Source: an uncultured Clostridia bacterium
GTDB taxonomy: Bacteria > Bacillota > Clostridia > Oscillospirales > Ruminococcaceae
Assembly: GCA_944386285.1 (NCBI GenBank)
Contig: CALXAM010000029.1
Location: forward strand, 1-60,755
Direction: 5' to 3'
Length of the DNA stretch: 60,755 nucleotides
Shown here: positions 1 to 8,142 of the stretch, piece after piece
Numbering within the stretch: position 1 is the stretch's first letter
How the letters are laid out: the number at the start of each line of letters is the position of its first letter
Made by a program: the position numbers and the translations under genes
The notes under the pieces: model-generated
Database searches by the model: none
The model's input: only the letters and a program-made list of their open reading frames with translations
What the model was told of the DNA's origin: nothing

Positions 1-120
1 AGCCGCTTTCAGCGGCTGCCTGTAGTAGTGATGCGATGACAAACTCTCAGTACCCCTTCCAGGGGTCAGCAAGTACTGACCCCTCTGGGGTCTGAGCAAA
101 CCACTAGTTTACTAGTGGTT
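1..120. other. Cluster of strong stem-loops at the window edge
   Basis: No gene is visible. A perfect 7-bp hairpin with a TTC loop lies at 1-17. At 46-96 the bases fold as a compact cloverleaf: outer stem 46-50/92-96, arms 52-56/62-66, 67-69/76-78 and 79-83/87-91. The middle arms can re-pair as an alternative 8-bp stem, 62-69 with 76-83. A perfect 10-bp hairpin (99-108/111-120) followed by TTTT resembles a terminator. Such a set is typical of IS200/IS605 ends or a TnpB guide-RNA scaffold, or of a structured small RNA; which one cannot be decided because the sequence to the left is missing. Confidence 0.5.
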
Positions 121-211
121 TTGATTGTGCTTTTGTAAAAGGTTAAATTTTACTGTTCATCCTGCATAATTCCAGTGCTGATTTTTCTACATTTTAATAT
201 TTATAAATCGA

Positions 212-241
212 TTGACAATTCATCTTAACTCCAATTATACT
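212..241 (+). promoter_or_regulatory. Sigma-A-type promoter of the four-paralog cluster
   Basis: TTGACA at 212-217 and TATACT at 236-241 are separated by 18 bases. The start codon of the first paralog is 53 bases further on. No other good promoter was seen up to 3217, so the four genes probably share this one. Confidence 0.65.
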
Positions 242-293
242 AAAATTGTAAGTATCTTCTTATTTGGATTACAGATGAAATGAGGTGTTCACT

Positions 294-1016
294 ATGACAA
301 TCAAAAAACTGCTTCGTCCGCAAATTTTATTTCCCCTTGTCATCAGCGCAGCGCTGGTGATTGCGCTCATCTGCGGATCAGTGATCCCCCATGGTCTAAC
401 ATTCAAAATGATCAAAACCGAAACGCCTGGTTCGATGAATCTATCCTGGGCAAGTGTCGGTGAAGAAGAATTTTATCATGAAATGGCACTGGCCGCTTAT
501 GTTGAATACAAAAGCGGTCCTGAATATTACGATTTGACACAGCCGGGTGAGGATTCCTCCATGCCGATCGCAGTTTATGCATTTGAACAGGGCGATATCC
601 TCGCGTTTCCGCGCAATGGCGCATTTGAAGGAAGAGAAGACGGTACAATTTTAATCCATAGTATTCCGAGTGCGTTTACTGACTGCGGCATTACGGGTGA
701 TTCCAACAAAGATTTATATGTCATGTTCTTATCCGATCAGCGTGACTACCCGAATTTCGAACCGAGATCAGACGTTTCCCCCACTTATTATGATGATTAC
801 ATCGATACCTTCGGCTATGCGCTCATCACCCCTTCGGTATCGGTCATTCCTGCCCGATATATGGAGGAATTCAGTATGATTGCAATGGAGTCAAGTGAAC
901 TTCCCGAATATCTGCGCGGCGAAGGCGAATACACAACGCTTGCGGAACTTCGGAGCATACTTGCCGCAGGGCGCGCCAAGTATGGCATGAGTGAATACAG
1001 TGAAACTCCTGCATAA
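294..1016 (+). CDS. Membrane-anchored protein of unknown function, tandem paralog 1
   Basis: 240 residues. I do not recognise a family. Residues 1-11 are basic (MTIKKLLRPQ), residues 12-33 form one hydrophobic segment, and the remaining 205 or so residues are polar and acidic, so the protein is probably anchored with its body outside the membrane. Conserved with its three neighbours: an EEEFY motif just after the anchor, a PR near the middle, a YDDY..T.GYA.ITP block, and the C-terminal GRAKYGMSEYSETPA. The ATG at 294 is chosen over GTG at 285 because GAGGTG lies 6 bases before it and all four copies share the same MTIKK start. First gene of a four-gene array with 26-27-base gaps. Confidence 0.8.
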   Translation: MTIKKLLRPQILFPLVISAALVIALICGSVIPHGLTFKMIKTETPGSMNLSWASVGEEEFYHEMALAAYVEYKSGPEYYDLTQPGEDSSMPIAVYAFEQGDILAFPRNGAFEGREDGTILIHSIPSAFTDCGITGDSNKDLYVMFLSDQRDYPNFEPRSDVSPTYYDDYIDTFGYALITPSVSVIPARYMEEFSMIAMESSELPEYLRGEGEYTTLAELRSILAAGRAKYGMSEYSETPA

Positions 1017-1042
1017 ACACTTAACAGAAAGAGGTGTTTGCT

Positions 1043-1747
1043 ATGACAATCAAAAAACTGCTCCGCCCCCAATTTATGTTTCCGACAGTGATTTTACTGT
1101 TGCTCGTCATTTCTCTCTCATTCGCTTTCATTCTTTCACCAAAATCCAATTTCCGTGCAACCAAAGTCGACGAACCGGGAGCTGCGATAGCTTCCTGGTC
1201 GATAGTGACAGAAAGTGATTTTTACCATGAACTGTCCGTTGCATTCTATGCAGAAATAGACGCCGAGCCGCAGTACTATAGTGTCGTTGTGCCGGATCAT
1301 GAAGATCACAGTGCAACTGTTACTGTTTATCAGGCAAAGGTCAATGCTATGCTGGCACAGCCGCGAAAATTCGAACCCATTACATCGGAAAGAATTTTAG
1401 TACATGGGATGCACAGCGCATTCACAGACGCTGGTGTGACAGGTAACGGCGCCTATGTGTTTATGCTGGCCGATGCACGTGATTATCCGGACTTTGAACC
1501 GACTGAAACGCGTTCTCTCTCCTTTTACAACGACTATGTAAAAACGCTCGGTTATGCTATGTTCACTCCTTTTGCATCCGCTTTCCCGGTTGATCTGAGC
1601 ACCGATACACCGCGTGTAAAAACCGATTTGCTCCCTGAATATCTCCGCGGTGAAGGCGAATACACAACGCTCGAGGAGCTTCGGAGTATCCTTGCCGCCG
1701 GCCGCGCGAAATACGGTATGAGCGAATACAGCGAAACTCCTGCATAA
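1043..1747 (+). CDS. Membrane-anchored protein of unknown function, tandem paralog 2
   Basis: 234 residues with the same plan as paralog 1: basic N-terminus, one hydrophobic segment at about residues 12-33, then an acidic outer domain. The C-terminal 35 residues (LLPEYLRGEGEYTTLEEL onward) are almost identical to paralog 1, while the middle has diverged strongly. GAGGTG before the ATG at 1043 supports this start rather than GTG at 1034. It lies 26 bases after paralog 1 and 27 before paralog 3, so co-transcription is likely. Function unknown. Confidence 0.8.
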   Translation: MTIKKLLRPQFMFPTVILLLLVISLSFAFILSPKSNFRATKVDEPGAAIASWSIVTESDFYHELSVAFYAEIDAEPQYYSVVVPDHEDHSATVTVYQAKVNAMLAQPRKFEPITSERILVHGMHSAFTDAGVTGNGAYVFMLADARDYPDFEPTETRSLSFYNDYVKTLGYAMFTPFASAFPVDLSTDTPRVKTDLLPEYLRGEGEYTTLEELRSILAAGRAKYGMSEYSETPA

Positions 1748-1774
1748 CCACTGAAACAGAAGGAGGTGCTCGCT

Positions 1775-2473
1775 ATGACAATCAAGAAACTGTTCCGTCC
1801 TCAAATTTTATTTCCAGCGGTGATCCTGATTTTGCTCGTCATCGCGCTCACGCTCAGTGCGCTCTTTCCATATAATCCGTTTTTTAAAGTAATTAAGCGA
1901 GAAAAAGCCAGTATCATTGCATGTCCTGTTTGGAACCCGGTTTCCGAAGAGGAGTTTTATCAGCAAATGGCAATCGGTATTGTTGCCCATGTCCACCCAA
2001 ACCCGGAAGCATATGAATTCATCCCCGCAGATCAGGAGTCCGGATTTTCTGTCTGGGTATACCGCGCAACCATAAAAGAAATCATTGCCCAACCACGCAC
2101 GCAACCGCCTATTCAAGTAGGGCAAACCATTTTAATTTCTCAGCTTGACTCGTTCGGAGAATCCGAAAATGGCGATGATTATATGCTGTTTTTAAAGGAT
2201 CTGCGAGATTCCTTTTATTTCACTGAGGATTTGACGGAACCTTTGGCATATTATGAAGCACATTTTAAAGCATTTGGTTACGGCGTAATCACCCCCTTCG
2301 TTTCCGAATTTCGCACAGAATTGCATGATGGAATTGAGCAGGTACGCACCTCTCATCTTCCGGATTTTTTGTCTGGTACCTCTGAATATACAAAAGCCGC
2401 AGACTTAATCCCGATAATTAGCGCCGGCCGTGCGAAATACGGCATGAGCGAATACAGTGAAACTCCCGCATAA
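1775..2473 (+). CDS. Membrane-anchored protein of unknown function, tandem paralog 3
   Basis: 232 residues. N-terminal anchor as in its neighbours, then the most divergent middle of the four: the YYDDY block reads YYEAHF, and the EYLRGEGEYTT segment is replaced by FLSGTSEYTK. The last 16 residues (AGRAKYGMSEYSETPA) nevertheless match copies 1 and 2. AGGAGGTG precedes the ATG at 1775 by 6-7 bases. The contrast between a drifting body and a fixed C-terminus suggests either local gene conversion or a functional C-terminal tag. Function unknown. Confidence 0.8.
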   Translation: MTIKKLFRPQILFPAVILILLVIALTLSALFPYNPFFKVIKREKASIIACPVWNPVSEEEFYQQMAIGIVAHVHPNPEAYEFIPADQESGFSVWVYRATIKEIIAQPRTQPPIQVGQTILISQLDSFGESENGDDYMLFLKDLRDSFYFTEDLTEPLAYYEAHFKAFGYGVITPFVSEFRTELHDGIEQVRTSHLPDFLSGTSEYTKAADLIPIISAGRAKYGMSEYSETPA

Positions 2474-2500
2474 CCACTGAAACAGAACGAGGCGTTCTCT

Positions 2501-3217
2501 ATGACAATCAAAAAACTATTTAAACCACGGATTTTGTTTCCGACAGTGATTCTGCTCTTGCTTATCATTTCTTTCATTTTGTCGGTTATTCTTGCACCAT
2601 CTCCTTTTCATGTCGAACAAATCGACAATCCGGGAGACGTAAAGATATCTTGGGAAGAGATCAGCGAAGAGGAATTCTATGAAAATATGACGGTGGCCAT
2701 GAACGTTACATTTGAGAAAGAACCCACCTATTACTCCTTGAAAGAGCCGGGATCAGACGTCGAAATGCCCATTGCACAATATGATGTCACTGCATACGAT
2801 ATCTTCGCCTCTCCCCGTACACAGCCGAATCTTAGCGCCGGAGAAACGTATCGGGTGCACGGTACTCCGAGCGCTTTCTCGGATCGAGGCGTTACCACTG
2901 TGCCGGAGAAGAATTCGTTCGTTCTATTCTTGTGTGAGCAGCGCGACTGTCCGAATTTTGTGCCCAGAGAAGGCGTTTCTCCCACATACTATGACGATTA
3001 TTTCAATACCCTTGGCTATTCCGTCATCACGCCGGCAGTGTCCATTTTTCCGGTTGACCGGACAGGGGAAGAACCCCGCATTGAAACCGCCCTGCTTCCA
3101 GACTATTTACAGGGCGAAGGCGAATACACGACATTTTTTGAGCTCTGGGACATTCTCGCTGAAGGTCGTGCAAAATATGGTATGAGCGAATACAATCCTT
3201 GGAGCGACGCCGCATAA
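2501..3217 (+). CDS. Membrane-anchored protein of unknown function, tandem paralog 4
   Basis: 238 residues. One hydrophobic segment at about residues 12-32, then an acidic outer domain with the SPTYYDDY..TLGY..ITP block shared with copy 1. The C-terminus differs: after GRAKYGMSEY it reads NPWSDAA instead of SETPA. It is the last gene of the array, and a terminator follows 18 bases after the stop codon. The start at 2501 is preceded by GAGGCG and matches the common MTIKK beginning. No enzyme motif or lipobox is seen. Function unknown. Confidence 0.8.
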   Translation: MTIKKLFKPRILFPTVILLLLIISFILSVILAPSPFHVEQIDNPGDVKISWEEISEEEFYENMTVAMNVTFEKEPTYYSLKEPGSDVEMPIAQYDVTAYDIFASPRTQPNLSAGETYRVHGTPSAFSDRGVTTVPEKNSFVLFLCEQRDCPNFVPREGVSPTYYDDYFNTLGYSVITPAVSIFPVDRTGEEPRIETALLPDYLQGEGEYTTFFELWDILAEGRAKYGMSEYNPWSDAA

Positions 3218-3234
3218 ACGTTTCCTTTTCAAAC

Positions 3235-3265
3235 AAAAACGCTTCGCATCTGCGAAGCGTTTTTT
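3235..3265. terminator. Bidirectional terminator after the paralog array
   Basis: A perfect stem, 3236-3248 with 3251-3263, has a 2-base loop, with A runs on the left and T runs on the right. It serves the paralog cluster on the plus strand and the 3286-3867 gene on the minus strand. Confidence 0.85.
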
Positions 3266-3285
3266 CTGTTTTTCTTATTTCACAT

Positions 3286-3867
3286 TTAACGATCAATCGT
3301 CACGCGCTCGAGCACATTCCCCTGCTCATCCACATAGGAAAACGTTACGCCCGTTTCGGTGAAATCTACCTGTTTTTTTGCATTACGGAGCGTCTGATAG
3401 CCGTCGTCGCATTTGATGGTTTGACCAGTCTTTACAAGAAACGGACCCGCTTGATTGTAAAACGTCGTCGTTCCCGAAAAGAGATACGACCGCTCTTCCA
3501 CCACAAGCGTGCGGCTGTCAGTTTCGCTTTCAAATACAAACGTCTGCACATCCTTCTGATACGCGGCAAGATTCATCCCATACACAAGCAGAATGCCCGC
3601 CGCCAAAATTCCCGGCAGAACATAAAGCCAACGTTTCGGAAAATGAATGCATCCTACAAGGCTTGCGATCAACACAATATCATACAAAAAGAACACAAGT
3701 GTCCCTGAGACAGCAGACGAAAACCAGATTTTTATACCAAACAACAGTAAAACAAGCGTCACTGCACGGATAACGAGCAGCACAGGTGCTGTTTTTCGGC
3801 AGATGCGTACAAGCATCGGCGGCAAAACGTGCGGCGTAATAATCAGCGTTGTTTTTGACTTGCGCAT
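3286..3867 (-). CDS. Membrane protein of unknown function downstream of rarA
   Basis: 193 residues. Three hydrophobic segments (about 27-48, 54-74 and 83-103) are followed by a polar C-terminal domain of about 85 residues rich in beta-prone sequence (RTLVVEERSYLFSGTTTFYN). The last hydrophobic segment suggests the C-terminal domain is outside the cell, though topology is only inferred. It begins 15 bases after the rarA stop, so it is probably the last gene of the esterase-rarA unit. No family recognised; the pairing with rarA gives no clear hint of function. Confidence 0.75.
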   Translation of the reverse strand: MRKSKTTLIITPHVLPPMLVRICRKTAPVLLVIRAVTLVLLLFGIKIWFSSAVSGTLVFFLYDIVLIASLVGCIHFPKRWLYVLPGILAAGILLVYGMNLAAYQKDVQTFVFESETDSRTLVVEERSYLFSGTTTFYNQAGPFLVKTGQTIKCDDGYQTLRNAKKQVDFTETGVTFSYVDEQGNVLERVTIDR

Positions 3868-3882
3868 AACTGCTTCCTCCGG

Positions 3883-5163
3883 TTATTTGTTGTTGCCGTA
3901 CAATGAGAGCAGCCGTTCACGATACGCTTTTGCCGCCTGCTCTGTTTTGTTGTCGCCGAATTCATAGTACACGGTCCCATTAAGCGTATCCGGCAGATAC
4001 TGCTGCACCACATAATGTCCCGGGAAATCGTGCGGATATTTGTAAAATTGACCTTTCACTGCGGCATCCTCACCGTCAAAATGCTTGTTCTGCAAGCACC
4101 GCGGAATTGGTCCGGCTTTCCCCGCCTCAACATCCGCCATCGCACGGTTGATCGCCATATATGCACTGTTCGATTTCGGCGCAGTGCTCAGCAGTACGAC
4201 GGCATCTGCCAGCGGAATCCGTGCTTCCGGCAGTCCTAACTGAAGTGCCATATCAACGCACGCTTTCACAATCGGAATGGCCTGCGGATACGCAAGTCCG
4301 ATATCTTCACATGCGATCACCATAATCCGTCGGCACGCCGACAGCAAATCCCCTGCCGTCAACAGCCGTGCCAGATAGTGCACCGCCGCATTCTCATCTG
4401 ATCCGCGGATCGACTTTTGCAGTGCGGACACAATATCATAGTGCTGATCACCCTGCCGGTCATACTGCATACTGCTGCGCTGGGAAAGCGACGCGGCGAG
4501 CGATTCATCCACCACGCGCACACCGTTTTCGACCGAAGCCGACAAATAACAAAGCTCTGTGCTGTTCATCGCCTTGCGCACATCGCCGCCGCACGAAACG
4601 GCAATGCGGTGAAGCGCCTCATCAGAAACGCTCGCCTGCTCGCCGTATTCGTCCGACAAAATCGAAAAGCCGCGGCGCACCGCTTTTTCAATTTCTGCCG
4701 GCTCGACCGATTTAAACTCAAACACCGTACTGCGGCTTAATACCGCATTATAAATATAAAAATACGGGTTTTCTGTTGTCGAGGCAATCAGCGTGATGCT
4801 GCCGTTTTCGATGTGCTCAAGCAGTGACTGCTGCTGTTTTTTATTTAAGTACTGAATCTCGTCGAGATACAGTAAAATTCCGCGGTATCCGGCAAATGAG
4901 TGCACTTCCTCCACAATCGCCTTAATATCAGCAGTGGACGCAGATGTCCCGTTTAATTTGTGAAGACGCATCTGTGCTTTTTCGGCAATAATACGCGCAA
5001 CCGTCGTTTTGCCAACACCCGACGGGCCGTAAAAGATCATATTCGGAATCTGCCCCGATTCAATGATACGGCGGAGCGGTTTGCCTGGTGCTAAAAGATG
5101 GGTCTGCCCCACTACTTCATCAAGTGTTCTCGGGCGGATGCGATCTGCAAGCGGCGATGCCAT
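3883..5163 (-). CDS. rarA: RarA (MgsA) AAA+ recombination ATPase
   Basis: 426 residues, the usual length. RarA is a clamp-loader-like AAA+ ATPase that acts at stalled replication forks and gaps. Walker A is GPSGVGKT at 46-53 and Walker B is LYLDE with D101-E102. Sensor 1 is visible as ASTTENPYF at about 127-135, and the family C-terminal tetramerisation region follows (CEDIGLAYPQA onward). It sits 24 bases after the esterase gene and 15 before the membrane-protein gene. The start is the first ATG; its ribosome binding site (AAAGGA) is distant, so a small error is possible. Confidence 0.93.
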   Translation of the reverse strand: MASPLADRIRPRTLDEVVGQTHLLAPGKPLRRIIESGQIPNMIFYGPSGVGKTTVARIIAEKAQMRLHKLNGTSASTADIKAIVEEVHSFAGYRGILLYLDEIQYLNKKQQQSLLEHIENGSITLIASTTENPYFYIYNAVLSRSTVFEFKSVEPAEIEKAVRRGFSILSDEYGEQASVSDEALHRIAVSCGGDVRKAMNSTELCYLSASVENGVRVVDESLAASLSQRSSMQYDRQGDQHYDIVSALQKSIRGSDENAAVHYLARLLTAGDLLSACRRIMVIACEDIGLAYPQAIPIVKACVDMALQLGLPEARIPLADAVVLLSTAPKSNSAYMAINRAMADVEAGKAGPIPRCLQNKHFDGEDAAVKGQFYKYPHDFPGHYVVQQYLPDTLNGTVYYEFGDNKTEQAAKAYRERLLSLYGNNK

Positions 5164-5187
5164 ACTGTTGTTCGTCCTTTCGTGGAT

Positions 5188-5952
5188 TTATGCGCGTGAT
5201 TTCTTTTTCGAGAAGAAATAGTCAAACGCCTTTTTAATTGACACATCCCAGAATTCCCAGGTGTGATCGCCCGGCCATTCCTCGTAATAAGGCGCAAAAC
5301 CAAGCGTGTTGAGCAAATCGACAAACCGTTCATTCTGCTCGCGCAGGCTATCTGATTCACCGCAGGTAATAAACAGACGCGGTGTTTTTCCTTCTGCCGC
5401 GCAACGCTTTGCCAACAAGAATAAATCCTGTGATTCGGGGAGCTTATATCCGTCACCAAAAATCGCGACAAACTCATTATGGCGGCTTTCTTCATCATAG
5501 CGGTTCTGCATGCTCCATGCAAGATCTGCAACAGACGAAAATGCCGCACAACCCGCATAGCGGTCAGGATCGGTGAGCATACATTTCATTGCACCGTATC
5601 CGCCCATTGAAAGACCCATTACATACGATTTTTCCGCCGAAAGCGGCAGTGAAAACAAGCGATGCATAATTTCGGGCAGTTCCTTATAAACATAGCTAAA
5701 GTAGTTTACTCCGTATTTCATATCGGTGTAAAAGCTGCGCTGTACTTCCGGCATAACGACTGCCACACTATATTCCTGTGCATACCGTTCCACAGCGGTC
5801 CGGCGAAGCCAACCGGTGCAGTTATCCGACAGGCCATGCAGCAAATAAACAACACGCACACGCGAAAGCGCGCGGTCATCGGGCAAAAGCACCTGTGCGC
5901 TTGTGCTCATGTTAAGCTCTTTGGAATGAAAATCAGCACGAATGAATGTCAT
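5188..5952 (-). CDS. Esterase of the EstA/esterase-D family
   Basis: 254 residues, alpha/beta-hydrolase fold, probably cytoplasmic because no signal peptide is seen. It is expected to hydrolyse short acyl esters, as in tributyrin esterases and feruloyl/acetyl esterases of the esterase-D group. The nucleophile elbow GLSMGGYGA puts the serine at 115; the likely acid is D201 (CGESDS) and the base H230 (GDHTWEFWD). The oxyanion segment YLLHGLSDN is at 37-44. AAGGAGA precedes the ATG. A terminator ends only 24 bases upstream of the start, so expression probably depends on read-through from glyA. The exact substrate is unknown. Confidence 0.88.
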   Translation of the reverse strand: MTFIRADFHSKELNMSTSAQVLLPDDRALSRVRVVYLLHGLSDNCTGWLRRTAVERYAQEYSVAVVMPEVQRSFYTDMKYGVNYFSYVYKELPEIMHRLFSLPLSAEKSYVMGLSMGGYGAMKCMLTDPDRYAGCAAFSSVADLAWSMQNRYDEESRHNEFVAIFGDGYKLPESQDLFLLAKRCAAEGKTPRLFITCGESDSLREQNERFVDLLNTLGFAPYYEEWPGDHTWEFWDVSIKKAFDYFFSKKKSRA

Positions 5953-5975
5953 AAAAATCTCTCCTTTTCTTTTTA

Positions 5976-6011
5976 AAAAAGCGCGTCAGCCAATCGGCAG
6001 ACGCGCTTTTT
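5976..6011 (-). terminator. glyA terminator directly before the esterase
   Basis: A 12-bp stem (5976-5987 with 6000-6011) has an inner GCC/GGC pairing and an A run that becomes the U tract on the minus strand. Its 3' end is 24 bases from the esterase start codon. Confidence 0.85.
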
Positions 6012-6023
6012 CATTGTCGTTTC

Positions 6024-7277
6024 TTATTCGTACAGCGGATATTTTGCACACAGCGCGCTGACTGCGGCGCGTACGTCCTCTGCCGTGTTTTCGTAATCAG
6101 TTGCTGTTTTGTAAATGCAGTCGGCAATGACTTCCATGTCCTCTTCTTTTAAGCCGCGGGAAGTAACTGCCGGTGTGCCGATGCGGATGCCGCTTGTGAC
6201 AAACGGGCTCTGCGGATCGTCCGGAATTGCATTTTTGTTGACGGTGATATACACGGTATCGAGCCGTTTTTCGAGCTCTTTACCGGTGATGTTCATGCTG
6301 CGCAGATCAAGCAGAATGAGGTGGTTGTCTGTTCCGCCGGAAACGAGCGAGAAGCCTTTTTTCGAAAGTGCCTCTGCGAGTGCAGCCGCGTTTTTAACAA
6401 CCTGATGCTGATATGCTTTAAACGAGTCAGACAGTGCTTCACCCAAGCAGACTGCTTTTGCAGCAATAACGTGCATGAGCGGGCCGCCCTGTGTGCCCGG
6501 GAAGATTGCTTTGTCAATCTGTTTGCCGAGCGCTTCTTTGCACAAGATCATGCCGCCGCGCGGACCGCGGAGTGTTTTGTGCGTCGTTGTGGTGACAACA
6601 TCGGCATACGGTACCGGCGAAGCATGCTCGCCTGCAGCAACCAAGCCTGCGATGTGTGCCATGTCGACCATGAAATATGCGCCGACTTCTTTTGCGATCT
6701 CACTGATTTTTGCAAAGTCAATGGCACGCGGATATGCGCTGGCACCTGCAACAATCAGTTTCGGTTTGTTTTCAATCGCCAGTGCGCGAAGTTTATCATA
6801 ATCAATACGACCAGTTTCGCTGTCCACACCGTACGGGACAAAGTTATAATATTTGCCGCTCATGTTGACCGGAGAACCGTGTGTCAAATGACCGCCATGC
6901 GCCAAGTTCATGCCGAGCACGGTATCGCCCGGATTTAACAGTGCAAAGTAAACGGCAAGGTTTGCCTGTGCGCCCGAGTGCGGCTGCACATTTACATGTT
7001 CTGCACCGAACAGCTCTTTTGCACGTGCGATTGCGATATCTTCGACCACATCGACGCACTCACAGCCGCCGTAATACCGTTTTCCCGAATAGCCCTCTGC
7101 ATATTTATTGGTGAGCACCGATCCCATCGCCGCCATCACCGCCGGGGTCACAATGTTTTCGCTGGCAATCAGTTCAAGATTGCGCCGCTGACGCAAAAGC
7201 TCTTTGTTCATTGCTTCCGCTACTTCTTTGTCGTACTGACCGACAAAGCCGATGGTATCCATCATATCGCCGTACAT
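6024..7277 (-). CDS. glyA: Serine hydroxymethyltransferase
   Basis: 417 residues. A PLP enzyme that interconverts serine and glycine while loading a one-carbon unit onto tetrahydrofolate. The PLP lysine lies in [12 protein letters not shown] (K234, with H233). The SHMT hallmarks [29 protein letters not shown] and [10 protein letters not shown] are all present. The ATG at 7277 is preferred to an in-frame GTG at 7286 because AAGGAG is 10 bases upstream of the ATG and would overlap the GTG region. Transcribed alone from a good promoter and followed by a terminator; no riboswitch-like structure was seen in the short leader. Confidence 0.96.
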   Translation of the reverse strand: MYGDMMDTIGFVGQYDKEVAEAMNKELLRQRRNLELIASENIVTPAVMAAMGSVLTNKYAEGYSGKRYYGGCECVDVVEDIAIARAKELFGAEHVNVQPHSGAQANLAVYFALLNPGDTVLGMNLAHGGHLTHGSPVNMSGKYYNFVPYGVDSETGRIDYDKLRALAIENKPKLIVAGASAYPRAIDFAKISEIAKEVGAYFMVDMAHIAGLVAAGEHASPVPYADVVTTTTHKTLRGPRGGMILCKEALGKQIDKAIFPGTQGGPLMHVIAAKAVCLGEALSDSFKAYQHQVVKNAAALAEALSKKGFSLVSGGTDNHLILLDLRSMNITGKELEKRLDTVYITVNKNAIPDDPQSPFVTSGIRIGTPAVTSRGLKEEDMEVIADCIYKTATDYENTAEDVRAAVSALCAKYPLYE

Positions 7278-7333
7278 TGGCAACACACTCCTTTTTTCTT
7301 GCTATCATGGTTTTTATTTTACCGATTATTTGT

Positions 7334-7362
7334 ATTATACCGCAACCACGTGCATTTGACAA
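7334..7362 (-). promoter_or_regulatory. Promoter of glyA
   Basis: On the minus strand TTGTCA (7357-7362) and TATAAT (7334-7339) are spaced by 17 bases, about 57 bases upstream of the glyA start. It faces away from the pth promoter. Confidence 0.75.
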
Positions 7363-7403
7363 CGAAAATCTATTTGTTTTTTCACTTCATTCCTCACGAT
7401 TGG

Positions 7404-7432
7404 TTGACAGCGTCTATTCGCCGTGGTACGAT
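7404..7432 (+). promoter_or_regulatory. Promoter of pth-mfd
   Basis: TTGACA (7404-7409), a 17-base spacer and TACGAT (7427-7432). The leader then contains a GC-rich 9-bp stem with a 2-base bulge (7448-7456 with 65-67 and 70-75), placed near the 5' end of the mRNA and lacking a U tract. Confidence 0.7.
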
Positions 7433-7523
7433 TAACAAAAAGAATGCGGGGCAGGGGGTGTTTTCCCTTTGCCCCATACTGTGCGTTATGCCGATTTTTC
7501 GACAAAAGGAAAGGAATTCCCCT

Positions 7524-8117
7524 ATGTTTTTTAAAAAGAAATCATCAAATATCTCGTGGCTCATTGCAGGACTTGGCAACCCTGAGCCGAAATACGAAAT
7601 CACCCGCCACAACGCCGGATTTTTAGCAATCGACCGTATTGCCGACAACGCAAACGTTTCCATTAAGAAAATGAAATTTCACGCACTCATCGGCGAAGCG
7701 GATTTAGGCGGCGAACGCTGTCTGTTATTAAAACCGCTTACCTACATGAACAAAAGCGGCGAAGCGATCGCAGAGGCCATGCGCTATTATCGGATTCCGC
7801 CCGAGCGCGTACTTATCCTGTTTGACGACATCTCGCTTGACCCCGGCAAGCTGCGTATCCGCCAAAAAGGCAGTGCCGGCGGTCATAACGGCATCAAAAG
7901 CATCATAGAAATGACAAAATCGAGCGATTTTCCGCGCATCAAAATCGGCGTAGGCAAAAAGCCGCACCCAGACTACGACTTGGCCGACTGGGTACTCTCA
8001 AAATTCAAAAAAGATGAACTGCCGCTGATGGACGAGGCCTTTACCAATGCGGCAGATGCGGCTGTCATGATCGTTTCAGGCAGTATCGACCGCGCCATGA
8101 ACCGCTATAACGGCTAA
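7524..8117 (+). CDS. pth: Peptidyl-tRNA hydrolase
   Basis: 197 residues, the usual size. Releases tRNA from peptidyl-tRNAs that drop off the ribosome. GLGNPEPKYEITRHNAGF at 16-33 contains the substrate-binding N19 and catalytic H29; LLKPLTYMNKSGEA, LILFDDISLDPGKLRIR and GSAGGHNGIKSI are the other family blocks. An in-frame ORF runs far upstream but is anti-parallel to glyA; the ATG at 7524, after AAGGAAAGGAA, gives the correct N-terminus. Next gene is mfd, 25 bases on, the conserved pth-mfd pair of Firmicutes. Confidence 0.96.
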   Translation: MFFKKKSSNISWLIAGLGNPEPKYEITRHNAGFLAIDRIADNANVSIKKMKFHALIGEADLGGERCLLLKPLTYMNKSGEAIAEAMRYYRIPPERVLILFDDISLDPGKLRIRQKGSAGGHNGIKSIIEMTKSSDFPRIKIGVGKKPHPDYDLADWVLSKFKKDELPLMDEAFTNAADAAVMIVSGSIDRAMNRYNG

Positions 8118-8142
8118 TAATTGATGAAGAAGGAGGATTCCC

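Noticed and set aside
46..96. tRNA gene suggested by the cloverleaf shape
   Set aside because: Only 51 bases, no acceptor stem of seven pairs, no TTC-type loop sequence and no anticodon arm of the right size.
6978..7523. Long N-terminal extension of pth
   Set aside because: It is open by chance over the anti-parallel glyA gene and its promoter; the Pth N-terminus and ribosome binding site are at 7524.
7278..7523. Riboswitch upstream of glyA or pth
   Set aside because: Leaders are short. Only one GC-rich hairpin is visible on the pth side, and no known glycine, SAM or folate motif is recognised.
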